From the NCBI GenBank assembly GCA_028873695.1, contig JAPPNU010000077.1, forward strand, positions 1-62,602: a stretch of DNA of 62,602 nucleotides, in the 5' to 3' direction. Both the position numbers and the translations under genes were made by a program. Below are positions 34,643 to 43,872 of the stretch, one piece after another (position 1 is the stretch's first letter; each line of letters starts with the position of its first letter). Origin of the DNA: Gemmatimonadota bacterium (GTDB taxonomy: Bacteria; Latescibacterota; UBA2968; GCA-2709665). Under the pieces are notes generated by a model that had not been told where the DNA came from, searched no databases, and was given only the letters and a program-made list of their open reading frames with translations.

Positions 34643-34796
34643 CAGTCCGTTGATAAAGTCGCTCTGCAGGCGAGGCGTTGTGGCCGAAGACAAGGCGCGC
34701 GACCGAGTCCCATCCCTCGATTCGGCGAGGGAGCGCAACGCAGTATTTCGACCGCAAGGGCCGGCCGTAGCCCGGATGGGCTTTTTCAACGGGCTG
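34643..34796 (+). mobile_element. MITE-like element, copy B
   Basis: This 154 bp copy is nearly identical to 4293-4452, in the same orientation, and again lies at the 3' end of a minus-strand gene (six bases beyond its stop). A few bases are missing relative to copy A around 34678. The internal AGCCC-GGAT-GGGCT-TTTTT terminator shape is conserved. Confidence 0.8.
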
Positions 34797-34802
34797 CTAT
34801 GC

Positions 34803-35936
34803 CTACCAGTTGGTGAACGATCCGTCTTCCCGGTGCAGTCGGGGGCCGTGTCCCCACCGGAACGGATACTTCGCCGCCGCGTTCTCGTCGAATTCAACCC
34901 CCAGCCCGGGACGGCGGGGCGCAATGAGGTAACCCGCCTCGTAAGGCACCTGTACGGGAAACAGGTCCTCCATGACGGTGCGCCCGACCAGACCGCCCTC
35001 CTGCACGGCGAAATTGTCCGTGGCAACGTCCAGGTGAAGGCAGGCGGCGGCTGAAACGGGTCCGAGCGGGTTATGCGGCACGATCTTGATATAGTGGGTC
35101 TCGGCCCAGTTGGCCACCTTGCGAGCTTCCGTGAGACCGCCGACGATACAGAGGTCGATGCGCGCGTAGTCGGCCAGTTCTTCTTCGATGAGCTGGCGAA
35201 ACTCCCATTTGGTGGCATAGTGTTCGCCAACCGCAAGCGGGCAGTTGACGTGGCTGCGGACCAGCCGATAAGTCTGAGGGTTTTCGCATCGGAGCGGGTC
35301 TTCGATGAAGAACGGATCGTACGGCTCCAGTTTGCGTCCCAGCCGGATGGTGTCGGGCGGGTCCAGCCGGGTGTGAACGTCGATGCAGATTTCAATTTCC
35401 GCGCCGACGGCTTCACGCGCCGCGGCAAAATGCGCAACGGAGTCTCGAACGGCCCTTGAGGGCTCCAGAACGCCGTCACGATCGAGCACCGACATGCGGA
35501 GATACTTCCACCCTTCGGCGGCCCGGTCCCTGGCCGAACGGGCGGTCTCTTCAGGCGTCCCGCCGCCGATGCCGGTGTAACAGACCACGCGGTCCCGAAG
35601 CTTGCCCCCCAGCAGCATATAGACGGGCTGGCCCAGGGCCTTGCCCTTGATGTCCCACAGGGCGATATCGATCGCGCTGATCGCGGCCATGTGAATGCGC
35701 CCGCCGGGGAAGAAGTCGCCCCTGAAGAGGATCTGCCAGAGGTATTCAATATTGAGCGGGTCCTGGCCGACGAGATCGGAGGCCATGTGGCGTATGGCGC
35801 CGACGCCGGCCTGCTCCTTCCACGTGATGCCGAATTCACCGACACCGTAGATGCCTTCGTCGGTTTCAATCTTGACAAAGAGGTAATTCCGCGAACCGTA
35901 AAAGACGGGAAAGGTCTTGACCTCCGTGATCTTCAT
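34803..35936 (-). CDS. Enolase-superfamily dehydratase (galactonate dehydratase-like, MR/MLE family)
   Basis: This 377-residue protein has an N-terminal capping domain (KITEVKTFPVFYGSRNYLFV) and a TIM-barrel domain. Metal ligands appear as Asp and His in CIDVHTRL, Glu in FFIEDPLR and Glu in AVGEHYATKWEFR. A catalytic His lies in IVPHNPLGPVSAAACL. The DxH, FIEDP, GEHY and PHNPLGP order matches the D-galactonate/mannonate dehydratase subgroup of sugar-acid dehydratases. ATG 35936 has GAGGCG upstream. It follows the TPP-enzyme gene by 22 bases, suggesting a shared sugar-acid or keto-acid route. Confidence 0.85.
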   Translation of the reverse strand: MKITEVKTFPVFYGSRNYLFVKIETDEGIYGVGEFGITWKEQAGVGAIRHMASDLVGQDPLNIEYLWQILFRGDFFPGGRIHMAAISAIDIALWDIKGKALGQPVYMLLGGKLRDRVVCYTGIGGGTPEETARSARDRAAEGWKYLRMSVLDRDGVLEPSRAVRDSVAHFAAAREAVGAEIEICIDVHTRLDPPDTIRLGRKLEPYDPFFIEDPLRCENPQTYRLVRSHVNCPLAVGEHYATKWEFRQLIEEELADYARIDLCIVGGLTEARKVANWAETHYIKIVPHNPLGPVSAAACLHLDVATDNFAVQEGGLVGRTVMEDLFPVQVPYEAGYLIAPRRPGLGVEFDENAAAKYPFRWGHGPRLHREDGSFTNW

Positions 35937-35958
35937 ATCGCCTCGCTTTCTACCGATT

Positions 35959-37578
35959 TCATTGATCGGGATACAACCAGGGCACCTGCCTGATGAGCGC
36001 ATCCCGCTGTTTCTGCATCACCACTTCGATTACGGTGGGTCCCTCGAGGCCGATGACGTCGGCGAATACGACGGGGAAACGGTCGGGGTCGTCCACGCGA
36101 ACGCCCCTGGCGCCCATTGAGCGAGCAAGGTCTGCGATGCGCGGCGTCTGCATGTCCGTGTCGATGGTTCGCCCGTTGAATGCCTTGGCCTGGGCGCCCC
36201 GGATCGCGCTGAGGCTGCCATCGTTGATGACCACGCAGATTATCCCGATGCCGTGTTCGGCGGCAGTCGCCAACTCGAAAGCGGTCATCTGAAACCCGCC
36301 GTCGCCGCAGAACGCGGCCACTTGCCGGTGCGGCTGTGCGAGCTTTGCGCCAATGGCGGCCGGCGCCGCGAATCCGAGCGTGACTGAATGACAGGGGTAC
36401 ATGAAGCAGCGCGGGTGGTCCACGGGAAACTCGTCGAAAGACCGGTACCCGATGGAGGTCACGTCCACCGATACGATGGCGTCCGCGTCCAGACGCTCTC
36501 TCATGGCTGACATGATCGGCAGCGGCCGGCGGGACCGGGCGATTTCACCCCTGGCTCGGTCCAGAGTATCCATCCAGACGTCATCCGGCTTTTCCATTTC
36601 ATCCAGCGCTTTCAGCAGCGCGGGCAGAGACTGCTTCAGGTCCCCGGCCGCGCCCGCCTCTATGGCGACTTCGCGTCCGAGTTCGGCGGGGTCCGGATCC
36701 AGCTGTACTCGCCGCTCCGGCATTTCCATGGTCCACCCGGAGGTGTCGATCTGGGTGAATCGGCAGCCGACGGCAATCAGCCCGTCCGATTGACGGAGGA
36801 CGTTTTTGGCCAGCCGGGCGCGGCAGTGGCCCCCTGAGAGTGGATGGGAATCGGGAAAAACGCCCTTGCCGAGCCGGCTGAAGAGCACGGGCGCGTTCAA
36901 CGTTTCCGACAATTCCCTGAGTTCGGAGGATGCGTTCGCATCCGCCGTATTGCCGCCGGTGAGGATGGCCGGTCGTTCCATGCGAGCGATCACTTCCGCG
37001 ACGCGGCGCAGGTCGGCCGGATCGGGCGGGGGCCGGTATCCTTCCACGTACGCGGGGACGTCGGCCTCGCCCGTCGCGGCGGCAACGTCCATGGGCAGTT
37101 CGATCACGGCCGGCCCCGGCCTGGGCGCGCGCAACGCGGCAAAGGCGCCCCTGACGGCGTCGGGGATGTCTTCGATGCGTTCTGGACGGGCGAAAAACCG
37201 GGTGATCGGCGCAAAGAACGCGGCCTGGTCCATGCCGTGGAAGCACTTGCTTCGATCCCGCCCGTTAAAGGCCACTTCGGTGCCTCCGGTGATCAGCAGC
37301 ACCGGAACGCAGTCCGTGTGGGCGTCGACGATGCCTGTGGACGCGTTGGCGGCGCCCGGGCCCGGTACCGTAAGCGCAACCCCCACTTCGCCCGATGCGC
37401 GGGCAAACCCGTTGGCGATAAGCGTAGCGCCCTGTTCGTTGCGAATGAGGTAATGGTCGATGCCGCCGGTACGCAGCAGGGCATCGTAGATATCGATGTT
37501 CTGGTTGCCCGGCATGCCCAGGATGCAGCGAACGTTCTGGGCCTTGAGGCTCCGGATCAGGACGTCGGCCCCGGTCAT
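35959..37578 (-). CDS. Thiamine-pyrophosphate enzyme (acetolactate synthase large-subunit-like)
   Basis: These 539 residues hold the three domains of the acetohydroxyacid synthase/benzoylformate decarboxylase family. The Pyr domain has the catalytic Glu in YLIRNEQGATLIANGFARA, a central NAD/FAD-like domain is followed by the PP domain, and the TPP-Mg motif is AFCGDGGFQMTAFELATAAE followed by CVVINDGSLS. The exact reaction (synthase, decarboxylase or oxo-acid lyase) is not determinable. No small regulatory subunit is adjacent, so branched-chain amino acid synthesis is less likely. ATG 37578 has AAGGAAC upstream. Confidence 0.85.
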   Translation of the reverse strand: MTGADVLIRSLKAQNVRCILGMPGNQNIDIYDALLRTGGIDHYLIRNEQGATLIANGFARASGEVGVALTVPGPGAANASTGIVDAHTDCVPVLLITGGTEVAFNGRDRSKCFHGMDQAAFFAPITRFFARPERIEDIPDAVRGAFAALRAPRPGPAVIELPMDVAAATGEADVPAYVEGYRPPPDPADLRRVAEVIARMERPAILTGGNTADANASSELRELSETLNAPVLFSRLGKGVFPDSHPLSGGHCRARLAKNVLRQSDGLIAVGCRFTQIDTSGWTMEMPERRVQLDPDPAELGREVAIEAGAAGDLKQSLPALLKALDEMEKPDDVWMDTLDRARGEIARSRRPLPIMSAMRERLDADAIVSVDVTSIGYRSFDEFPVDHPRCFMYPCHSVTLGFAAPAAIGAKLAQPHRQVAAFCGDGGFQMTAFELATAAEHGIGIICVVINDGSLSAIRGAQAKAFNGRTIDTDMQTPRIADLARSMGARGVRVDDPDRFPVVFADVIGLEGPTVIEVVMQKQRDALIRQVPWLYPDQ

Positions 37579-37670
37579 GGATGTTCCTTCAATACGCGCT
37601 TTGTTGTGATTCTCCGTTCCCCTATATTTAATGGGGCCAATTCGTTCCCGCAGACGACTCCGAGGAAGAT

Positions 37671-38444
37671 ATGATAAACTCACGCCGGGGGTTAAGTAAA
37701 AATTCACCAGCGGTTCACTGGTTCGTGGCGGGAATGCTTGCAGTCACCGCGGCAGCCTGCGGTTCAGACGATCCGTCCGGGCCCGACGCGGACGCCATGC
37801 CCCGGTCACCGGGTGCATATGACCGGGAGCTGTCTCCGGGAGGACAGCGGTATACCCTTCTCATCCCGTCGGGATACAACGCCCGACAGCCGACGCCACT
37901 CGTCCTTTCACTGCATTACGGCGGTTCGGTGTTGCCGTATTACGGACGGCCGCTGCTGGAAGTCCTTGTCGGGCCCGCCCTGGAGGATATCGGCGCGATT
38001 ATCGTGGCGCCCGAGGCAACGGTACAGGGCTGGGACAACGAAGAGAGCGAGCAGCAGGTGCTGGAACTGATCCGGTCAATCAAGGCCAACTATATGATCG
38101 ACGAAGCCAGGACGCTTGTGACGGGATTCAGCATGGGCGGTCGGGGCACATGGTATATGGCAGCACGTCACCCGGACCTGTTCCGTGCCGCGATTCCTAT
38201 ATCGGGTAGACCGGAAGAGAATGCCACAGAGGTTGACTGGCAGGTTCCGTTGCTGGTGATCCACAGCGTCGCCGACGAGGTGATTCCCTTCGGACCCGTG
38301 GAATCGACCGTGCGTGCGCTGAAAGGCGCGGACGTTCGGATTGATCTGATTGTCGTTCAGAACGTGGGTCATTACGATATCCAACTGTATGTCGAGCCCC
38401 TGCGTGCGGCCGTGCCGTGGATACGGAGGGCCTGGGAAGAGTAA
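37671..38444 (+). CDS. Alpha/beta-hydrolase lipoprotein (esterase/PHB-depolymerase-like)
   Basis: This 257-residue protein has an N-terminal hydrophobic signal ending in a lipobox-like GMLAVTAAAC, so it is probably a lipoprotein. The hydrolase core follows: oxyanion region LVLSLHYGG, nucleophile Ser in VTGFSMGGRGTW, Asp in SVADEVIPF and His in NVGHYDIQ, the usual Ser-Asp-His order. It resembles secreted feruloyl esterase/depolymerase-type peptidase S9-like hydrolases. GAGGAAG precedes the ATG. It is divergent from the TPP-enzyme gene. Confidence 0.82.
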   Translation: MINSRRGLSKNSPAVHWFVAGMLAVTAAACGSDDPSGPDADAMPRSPGAYDRELSPGGQRYTLLIPSGYNARQPTPLVLSLHYGGSVLPYYGRPLLEVLVGPALEDIGAIIVAPEATVQGWDNEESEQQVLELIRSIKANYMIDEARTLVTGFSMGGRGTWYMAARHPDLFRAAIPISGRPEENATEVDWQVPLLVIHSVADEVIPFGPVESTVRALKGADVRIDLIVVQNVGHYDIQLYVEPLRAAVPWIRRAWEE

Positions 38445-38480
38445 TCTTCTTTCCTGGCATAGACGGGAGAGGCGCCTGAA

Positions 38481-39317
38481 TTGTCCTGGCTGATATTCGC
38501 AATCCTGCTCGATTTCGGATTCGTCCAGATCTGCAAATTCTCCCAGCGCCGGGGCTATTACGCGCCCGTCGTCGTATCGACCAACTACCTGGTGCTCTGC
38601 GCGATCCTGGCTGGGTACCTCCTTGCCACGGGCCGGTTCGCGTTCTCGGCCGCGGCGCTGCAGACCGGCCTGATCACGGGCGCCGTATTCATCGGTTCGA
38701 TGTCGTTGATGATGCGCGTCCTGGAAGTCGCGTCCGTCGGGGCCGTGCTGACGGCGTTTCGCATTTCAATCGCGGTACCCGTTGCCCTGGGCATCTGGCT
38801 CTGGCAGGAACCGGTCGTACCCTCGCAATACAGTGGAATCATCCTTGCCTTCCCCGCGCTGCTGCTGATGACGTCCGGGGCGCGGGGCGAGGTCCGCGCG
38901 GCGGGCGGAAAGACCTTTGGCCTGTTGTTCGCGGTGTTCCTCGCTCAGGGAATGAGTCACTCCTGCCTGCGTTCGGTTCACTATGCCGGACTCGACGGGG
39001 AGTTCGTTCAGATCCTGACGGTGATGGGCGCTACCGCAGGTACGATCGGCTACGTCTTCATTGCGGGGAGGATGCGCCGCCCCGGACGGTCCGAACTCGC
39101 AACGGGGATCGGCCTTGGCGCCTACAACGCCCTGGCGCTTTCCGTCATCATGATTGCCCTGAGTCGACTGCCGGGCACTTTGTTCTTTCCGGCGTCGGGT
39201 TGCAGTGTGATCCTGCTGGACAACCTGTCCGCCCATTTCTTCTGGAAGGAACGTCTCAATCGGCTCTCGGCGGCAGGGGTGGCGCTGGCGATTCTGGCGG
39301 TTGCGCTGGTGATATAA
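38481..39317 (+). CDS. EamA/DMT-type membrane transporter
   Basis: This 278-residue, very hydrophobic protein has about nine to ten membrane helices in two halves. The first begins LIFAILLDFGFVQICKFS, and the second closes with the typical FLLEDNLS-like pattern VILLDNLSAHFFWKERLN then ALAILAVALVI. This two-half build and the C-terminal 'FWKERL' motif fit the drug/metabolite transporter superfamily. The start is TTG. The substrate is unknown. Confidence 0.75.
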   Translation: MSWLIFAILLDFGFVQICKFSQRRGYYAPVVVSTNYLVLCAILAGYLLATGRFAFSAAALQTGLITGAVFIGSMSLMMRVLEVASVGAVLTAFRISIAVPVALGIWLWQEPVVPSQYSGIILAFPALLLMTSGARGEVRAAGGKTFGLLFAVFLAQGMSHSCLRSVHYAGLDGEFVQILTVMGATAGTIGYVFIAGRMRRPGRSELATGIGLGAYNALALSVIMIALSRLPGTLFFPASGCSVILLDNLSAHFFWKERLNRLSAAGVALAILAVALVI

Positions 39318-39326
39318 ACCGGTTCG

Positions 39327-39363
39327 CTATGCATTTTCCCGATTCCCTTAAGGACGGCGTCAG
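39327..39363 (+). repeat. Short dispersed repeat at 3' ends, copy 1
   Basis: CTATGCATTTTCCCGATTCC then CTTAAGGACGGCGTCAG lies between the convergent DMT and aquaporin genes. A related stretch is found at 43873-43913, also between convergent genes. Confidence 0.5.
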
Positions 39364-39382
39364 GGCTTCGGAGGTCCATACC

Positions 39383-40096
39383 TCAGCAACAACCCCTGGC
39401 TTCCGTCCCGCCGTCGCGGCAACACCTGATGAATTCGTAGAACAGAGCGCCTGCAAGCGCGCCCAGGAACGGTCCGGCGGCGTACGCCGAAAAATGCATC
39501 CAGTTGCCGGAGACCAGGGCCGGGCCCAGGCTGCGGGCGGGATTCATGGACGCGCCGCATATGGGACCGGCGAACATGGCCTCGAACCCGATCGTGCCTC
39601 CGATGGCCAGACCCGCGGCCTGACCGGTGGCGCGGTAGTCCGTGGCAACCGCCATGATCACGACCATCAGCAGGAACGCGAGCAGGAACTCCCAGACGAA
39701 GGCCGTGGTCCACGCGCCATCCAGCGGCTGCGTAACGCCCAGGTCCAGCGCCTGACCGGGGAGCCTGGCGTTCAGGATGGGAGAAAGGGTGACGAGGTGG
39801 ATGCTGCTGGCCAGGACCGCGCCTAGGCACTGGGCGGCAATGTACGGGAGAATCTCCCGCCTGGGGAAGTGACGCGTAAAGGAGAAGGCGACCGTCACCG
39901 CGGGATTGAAGTGCGCGCCCGAGACGTGGCCGGTTGCGTAGACCATCGTCATCACGATAAGGCCGAACGACGTGGCGACGCCTGCGTGGGAAACGGCGCC
40001 GCCGCTGATCTGGTTGACGGCAACGGCGCCGCACCCCCCCAGGACGATGGCAAAGGCGCCGATAAATTCCGCGCCGCATTTTCGCAACAGATTCAT
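39383..40096 (-). CDS. MIP-family aquaporin / glycerol-facilitator-like channel
   Basis: This 237-residue six-helix channel has both pore half-helix motifs: NPA in SGAHFNPAVTVAF and NPA in GASMNPARSLGPAL. The N-terminus KCGAEFIGAFAIVLGGCGAV is typical. The second motif with Arg three residues on (NPAR) gives the selectivity filter; the short loops favour a water-type aquaporin over a glycerol facilitator. Start ATG 40096 has GGGGGTGGA upstream; the long upstream frame to 40486 is an artefact. Confidence 0.9.
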   Translation of the reverse strand: MNLLRKCGAEFIGAFAIVLGGCGAVAVNQISGGAVSHAGVATSFGLIVMTMVYATGHVSGAHFNPAVTVAFSFTRHFPRREILPYIAAQCLGAVLASSIHLVTLSPILNARLPGQALDLGVTQPLDGAWTTAFVWEFLLAFLLMVVIMAVATDYRATGQAAGLAIGGTIGFEAMFAGPICGASMNPARSLGPALVSGNWMHFSAYAAGPFLGALAGALFYEFIRCCRDGGTEARGCC

Positions 40097-40185
40097 CGTA
40101 TCCACCCCCGGAAGACGTTGAACATTGAAGCCCAAGATATCCAATCCACGGGCCGGAATCCAGAAGGAAATCCCGGGAGACAATA

Positions 40186-40920
40186 ATGGGTCTGGAGCGA
40201 CTGCTGGTCTTTCAACACCTGGACGTGGAACATCCCGGACTCTTCCGGGAGTTTTTCGCTGAGGACGGAATCCGCTGGGACGTGGTTGAACTGGATGCGG
40301 GAGAACGCATCCCGGATCTGGACGCCTATGACGCGCTGTGGGCGATGGGCGGGCCGATGGACGTGTGGGAGGAGGATACCCACCCCTGGCTGGTCGAGGA
40401 GAAAGCCGCCATTCGGTACGCGGTGGTTGAAAAGAAGATGCCCTTCGTGGGCATCTGCCTGGGACATCAGTTGCTGGCCTCGGCACTGGGCGGTCGCGTC
40501 GGTCCGAACGAGAGTCCGGAGGTGGGGGTGATGGACGTTCGCCTGACCGCCCCGGGCATGGCCAGCGGCTTCTTCAGCGGCTTTCCCGCGACGCTGCCCT
40601 GCCTGCAGTGGCACAGTTCGGCGGTGAAGACCGTTCCCCCCGACCTGAAGGTCCTCGCGTCGTCCGGGTTGTGCGCGGTCCAGGCGTTGAGTCTGGGCGA
40701 CCACGCGATCACGGCCCAGTTTCACATCGAAATAACGGCGGAGACGATAGCGGAATGGGACGCCGTTCCCGCATATCACGAGGCCCTGCTCGAATCGCTG
40801 GGCGAGGACGCCATGCACGATTTCGAACGGGCGGTGACGGAACACCTCGACGTGTTCAGCGGTTACGCGAGGGCATTTTACGAGAACTGGAAGAGAGAAG
40901 CATTTGGCGCCAATTCATAG
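40186..40920 (+). CDS. Class I glutamine amidotransferase-like protein (GMP-synthase-like)
   Basis: This 244-residue stand-alone GATase1 domain has the nucleophile Cys in PFVGICLGHQLLASALGG and the partner His-Glu in AITAQFHIEITAET (FHPE in most relatives, here FHIE). The oxyanion region is DALWAMGGPMDVWEED. The C-terminal ~50 residues are helical. Stand-alone proteins of this type are often annotated as GMP synthase-like or gamma-glutamyl-peptide hydrolases; no synthetase partner lies nearby. The start is 89 bases from the aquaporin start, divergent. Confidence 0.87.
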   Translation: MGLERLLVFQHLDVEHPGLFREFFAEDGIRWDVVELDAGERIPDLDAYDALWAMGGPMDVWEEDTHPWLVEEKAAIRYAVVEKKMPFVGICLGHQLLASALGGRVGPNESPEVGVMDVRLTAPGMASGFFSGFPATLPCLQWHSSAVKTVPPDLKVLASSGLCAVQALSLGDHAITAQFHIEITAETIAEWDAVPAYHEALLESLGEDAMHDFERAVTEHLDVFSGYARAFYENWKREAFGANS

Positions 40921-40998
40921 GCATTGGCGGGGGTCCACACCCGGATCGGACGTCCGAACGCGCGCACTGCCTCCGGACCGCGAGGAGTCGGGCTCAGG

Positions 40999-42870
40999 TT
41001 ACGGGATTTCCCAGCTGTAGAGGTGGGAATCGCTTGTGAAATAGATGCGCCCGTTGAGACAGTCTCCGCCATTGCTGATGCGTACCGGTGAGGAGGCGAA
41101 GTTCTCGAGCGCGAACGTGCCGCTCTCGATGCGGGCGATGCCTTTTTCGAAAAGAACGTAAACGGTACCATCGGGTGCGGTCACGAAGACGCGCGGTCCC
41201 TGCTGGTGCGCCGTCAGCCCGAACGTTCGCTCCGTTTCTTCCACGTGAATGACTTCGCGTCTGTCGGGACGGAAGACGAAGAAACGGGCCCGGTCGACAA
41301 AGCCGTACACGAAACCGTCCCGCCCGATGCACAGGTCCGTGTATTCCTGCGCCGCCGGGAAGAGGACCCGGCGCCATTCCAGCTTTCTTGTTTCCATATC
41401 CAGAATGTAAAGTTCCGCTTCGGTCGCCTTCTGCTCGCCCCCCGTACCGGGACTGGTTGTGGTTCCGCCCAGCAGCCTTCTCTCCGGAAGCGCCGCGAGG
41501 CTTGCCGTGGCGTGGTCCGGCAGCACGTCGGTATGTTCCAGCAGGGTCCCGGTACGCGCCTCACAGTTCCAGATGAGCAGCCCGCCTCCCGTATAGCCGT
41601 AGCCGGGTGTCCCCGCCACCACCAGTGTCTCGCCGTCGGGATGGGCGAGCAACTTGTGCGGGCGATGCATCGTGGGCGTACAGGTCCGGTGGAAAAAGGG
41701 GTTCGAAGCCGGGTTCTCCTTTTCGGTCGTCACCCACGGCCGGAACGGGTCCCATTCCAGGAGCGCGCCGCTGCCGTACCCGCCCACGAAGAACCGGTCG
41801 CCCTGGCAGCCCACCGTATTCCACTGGCCGAAACTCTCCCGCTCGATCCACGTATCGGTTTCGGGACGATAGCTGAACGTGCGCCTGGGGAAGAACGTGC
41901 CGCCGCAGATGTTTCCGTCCGGCGCTGCGGCGACGCCCATGATGTGCGCGCCTTCGCTGGTATAGTCGAACGACACGTCCGGCGATCGATTGCCGTTGGG
42001 ATCCTGCACGGACAGCACGCGGTCGACGAGGCAGCATTTCAGTAGTTCGCTCCCGTCCGGAAAATGCGGATGGACGTGTCCGGCATCTCCGGCGATATAG
42101 TTCTTTTCGCGCCGTTCCCGGCGGGGTACGGTCTTGCGTTCGCCGCGATACAGTTCGTACCATGTCTCCGCATCCGGGTTGTCTCCGGGCCACGGGGTAC
42201 CGGTTGGCGGCAGGGCATAGACCTTTCCGTTGAGGTCCCTGTAAACGGACGCGCTTCCCCGCGACCGTTCGTCTTCCGCGAGGACGGGTGTCGCCGTTTC
42301 GGTTTTCCGGTCGAACGCGATGACCTGACACAACGTCGTACCGATGCCGAAGTAGGCCCAGCCGGCGTCGTCGACGGCGAGGGTCGTGGGGTACTGGCGC
42401 CAGTTCTGCTTATACAGGTGTCCGTAGTCCCTGAAGTCACCGTTCTTCGGATCGTACGACGCGAGCCCGCTTTGTGGAAACGTCGAAGACCAGATCACGC
42501 CCACGTCGTCTTCGGTCAGGCCCATCGCCATGCGGGGAGCCGTCTGGCGGCAGAGCGTGTAGTCCATTGCGTTGACGTCGAATTCCACGAAATAGCCGTT
42601 GAAGTGCGTATAGAAGCAATTCCGGCCGGACAGGAGCGACGCGTAGGGGCAATCGCCTCCCGAAGGAAAGGGTACCGGGAACTCCCGGCTTTCGCCGGTG
42701 GCGGCATCGATGACCAGCAGCGCGTACCCGCCGCGATGGTCGAACAGCCAGATCAGGACGACGTTCCGGCCGTTTACGTCGGCGGCCGCAACCGTGCCTC
42801 TCGGGTGGCTGCTCCGGGTAGCGGGGCCGTGATGGCGGAAATTATCCGCGAGAATCCGTGTCGATCTCAT
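40999..42870 (-). CDS. Large beta-propeller-like protein of unknown function
   Basis: This 623-residue protein is built of repeating strand-rich units (for example DDVGVIWSSTFPQSGLASYD, DLNGKVYALPPTG, DGNICGGTFFPRRTFSYRPE, GRDGFVYGFVDRARFFVFRP), suggesting one or two beta-propellers of WD40/NHL or YVTN type. No signal peptide is visible, and no catalytic motif is recognised. Internal metal-like clusters HVHPHFPDG and CTPTMHRPH may be chance. Proteins of this build are frequent beside catabolic enzymes in Latescibacterota-like genomes, but its role is not clear. Confidence 0.75.
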   Translation of the reverse strand: MRSTRILADNFRHHGPATRSSHPRGTVAAADVNGRNVVLIWLFDHRGGYALLVIDAATGESREFPVPFPSGGDCPYASLLSGRNCFYTHFNGYFVEFDVNAMDYTLCRQTAPRMAMGLTEDDVGVIWSSTFPQSGLASYDPKNGDFRDYGHLYKQNWRQYPTTLAVDDAGWAYFGIGTTLCQVIAFDRKTETATPVLAEDERSRGSASVYRDLNGKVYALPPTGTPWPGDNPDAETWYELYRGERKTVPRRERREKNYIAGDAGHVHPHFPDGSELLKCCLVDRVLSVQDPNGNRSPDVSFDYTSEGAHIMGVAAAPDGNICGGTFFPRRTFSYRPETDTWIERESFGQWNTVGCQGDRFFVGGYGSGALLEWDPFRPWVTTEKENPASNPFFHRTCTPTMHRPHKLLAHPDGETLVVAGTPGYGYTGGGLLIWNCEARTGTLLEHTDVLPDHATASLAALPERRLLGGTTTSPGTGGEQKATEAELYILDMETRKLEWRRVLFPAAQEYTDLCIGRDGFVYGFVDRARFFVFRPDRREVIHVEETERTFGLTAHQQGPRVFVTAPDGTVYVLFEKGIARIESGTFALENFASSPVRISNGGDCLNGRIYFTSDSHLYSWEIP

Positions 42871-43074
42871 GCCTCTGCCTCATGTTGACAATCGGGTGTG
42901 TTCCTTGCTCCAGGGTAATGCAGACCTGTGGTCGATTACGGCCTGAGGACAGCAACGGGTATCATGCGCGCGGCATGAACGAATGTCAATCAAAATGAGA
43001 AAGACCGCCGCCCGGAGCGAACGCCCGGACAATCGGACGTTCAAATGCAAGCCTATCGAATGGGAGGGTTTCCG

Positions 43075-43863
43075 ATGGATATGGGATTGCAAGACAAGGT
43101 GGCAATCGTCGGGGGCGCAAGCCGCGGCCTGGGCAAGGGGTGCGCGATGGCGCTGGCCGGAGAAGGCGCGCGTGTGGCCGTTTGCGCCAGGAACGAGCGG
43201 CGGTTGGAAGCGGCTGCCGCGGAAATCCGCGCCGCTACGGGAACGGACGTACTCACGGTCGCGGGTGATCTCTCCACAGAGGAGACCGTCGATCGACTGG
43301 CGCGGGAAACCGTGAAGGCGTTTGGCGGTATCGATATCCTCGTGAACAACTCCGGAGGTCCGGCCGCGACGCCCTTCGCGGAAGTAACGGAAGCCATGTG
43401 GCGGGAATATACGGACCTGATCCTGAATTACGTACTCCGCATGTGCAGGCGTGTCATTCCGTTGATGCAGGAAAGGGGCGGCGGCAGGATCGTCAACCTC
43501 TGCGCGTTCGCGGTCAAGCAGCCGGCCGGTAATACGGTATCTAACGTGTTGCGGACCGCGGTTGCGGCCGCCGCGAAGACCCTTGCGAACGAATACGCGG
43601 GCGATCGGATACTGGTGAACAACGTGTGTACGGGGTTTATCGACACGGAACTGTTGCGGGAGGAGTTCGAGGAAGCCGCAAGGGCGAATGGAACTTCGGT
43701 TCAAGACGAGATGCAGCCGCTGGTCGAAGAGATACCGCTGGGCCGGCTGGGGACCGTGGAGGAACTCTCGGATTACGTCGTTTTCCTGGCGTCGGAGCGT
43801 TCGAGCTACATCACCGGCACGTCGCTGCAGGTGGACGGGGGGTTTGTCAGGTCGCTTTTGTAA
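43075..43863 (+). CDS. SDR-family oxidoreductase-like protein lacking the YxxxK motif
   Basis: This 262-residue Rossmann-fold protein has the cofactor loop VGGASRGLGKGCAMAL, NNSGG in ILVNNSGGPAATP, and the C-terminal SDR ending YITGTSLQVDGGF. Where classical SDRs have Ser-Tyr-x-x-x-Lys, this reads CAFAVKQPAGNTVSNVLRTAV: Tyr is Ser and Lys is Arg. A known SDR clade with 'VKQP...SN..R' shares this loss, so its catalysis may differ or be absent. ATG 43075 has GGGAGG upstream; an earlier in-frame ATG (43045) is less supported. Confidence 0.85.
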   Translation: MDMGLQDKVAIVGGASRGLGKGCAMALAGEGARVAVCARNERRLEAAAAEIRAATGTDVLTVAGDLSTEETVDRLARETVKAFGGIDILVNNSGGPAATPFAEVTEAMWREYTDLILNYVLRMCRRVIPLMQERGGGRIVNLCAFAVKQPAGNTVSNVLRTAVAAAAKTLANEYAGDRILVNNVCTGFIDTELLREEFEEAARANGTSVQDEMQPLVEEIPLGRLGTVEELSDYVVFLASERSSYITGTSLQVDGGFVRSLL

Positions 43864-43872
43864 CCGGGTATA

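Noticed and set aside
35959..37578. Acetolactate synthase for branched-chain amino acids
   Set aside because: No small subunit gene and a catabolic neighbour (sugar-acid dehydratase); kept as a generic TPP enzyme.
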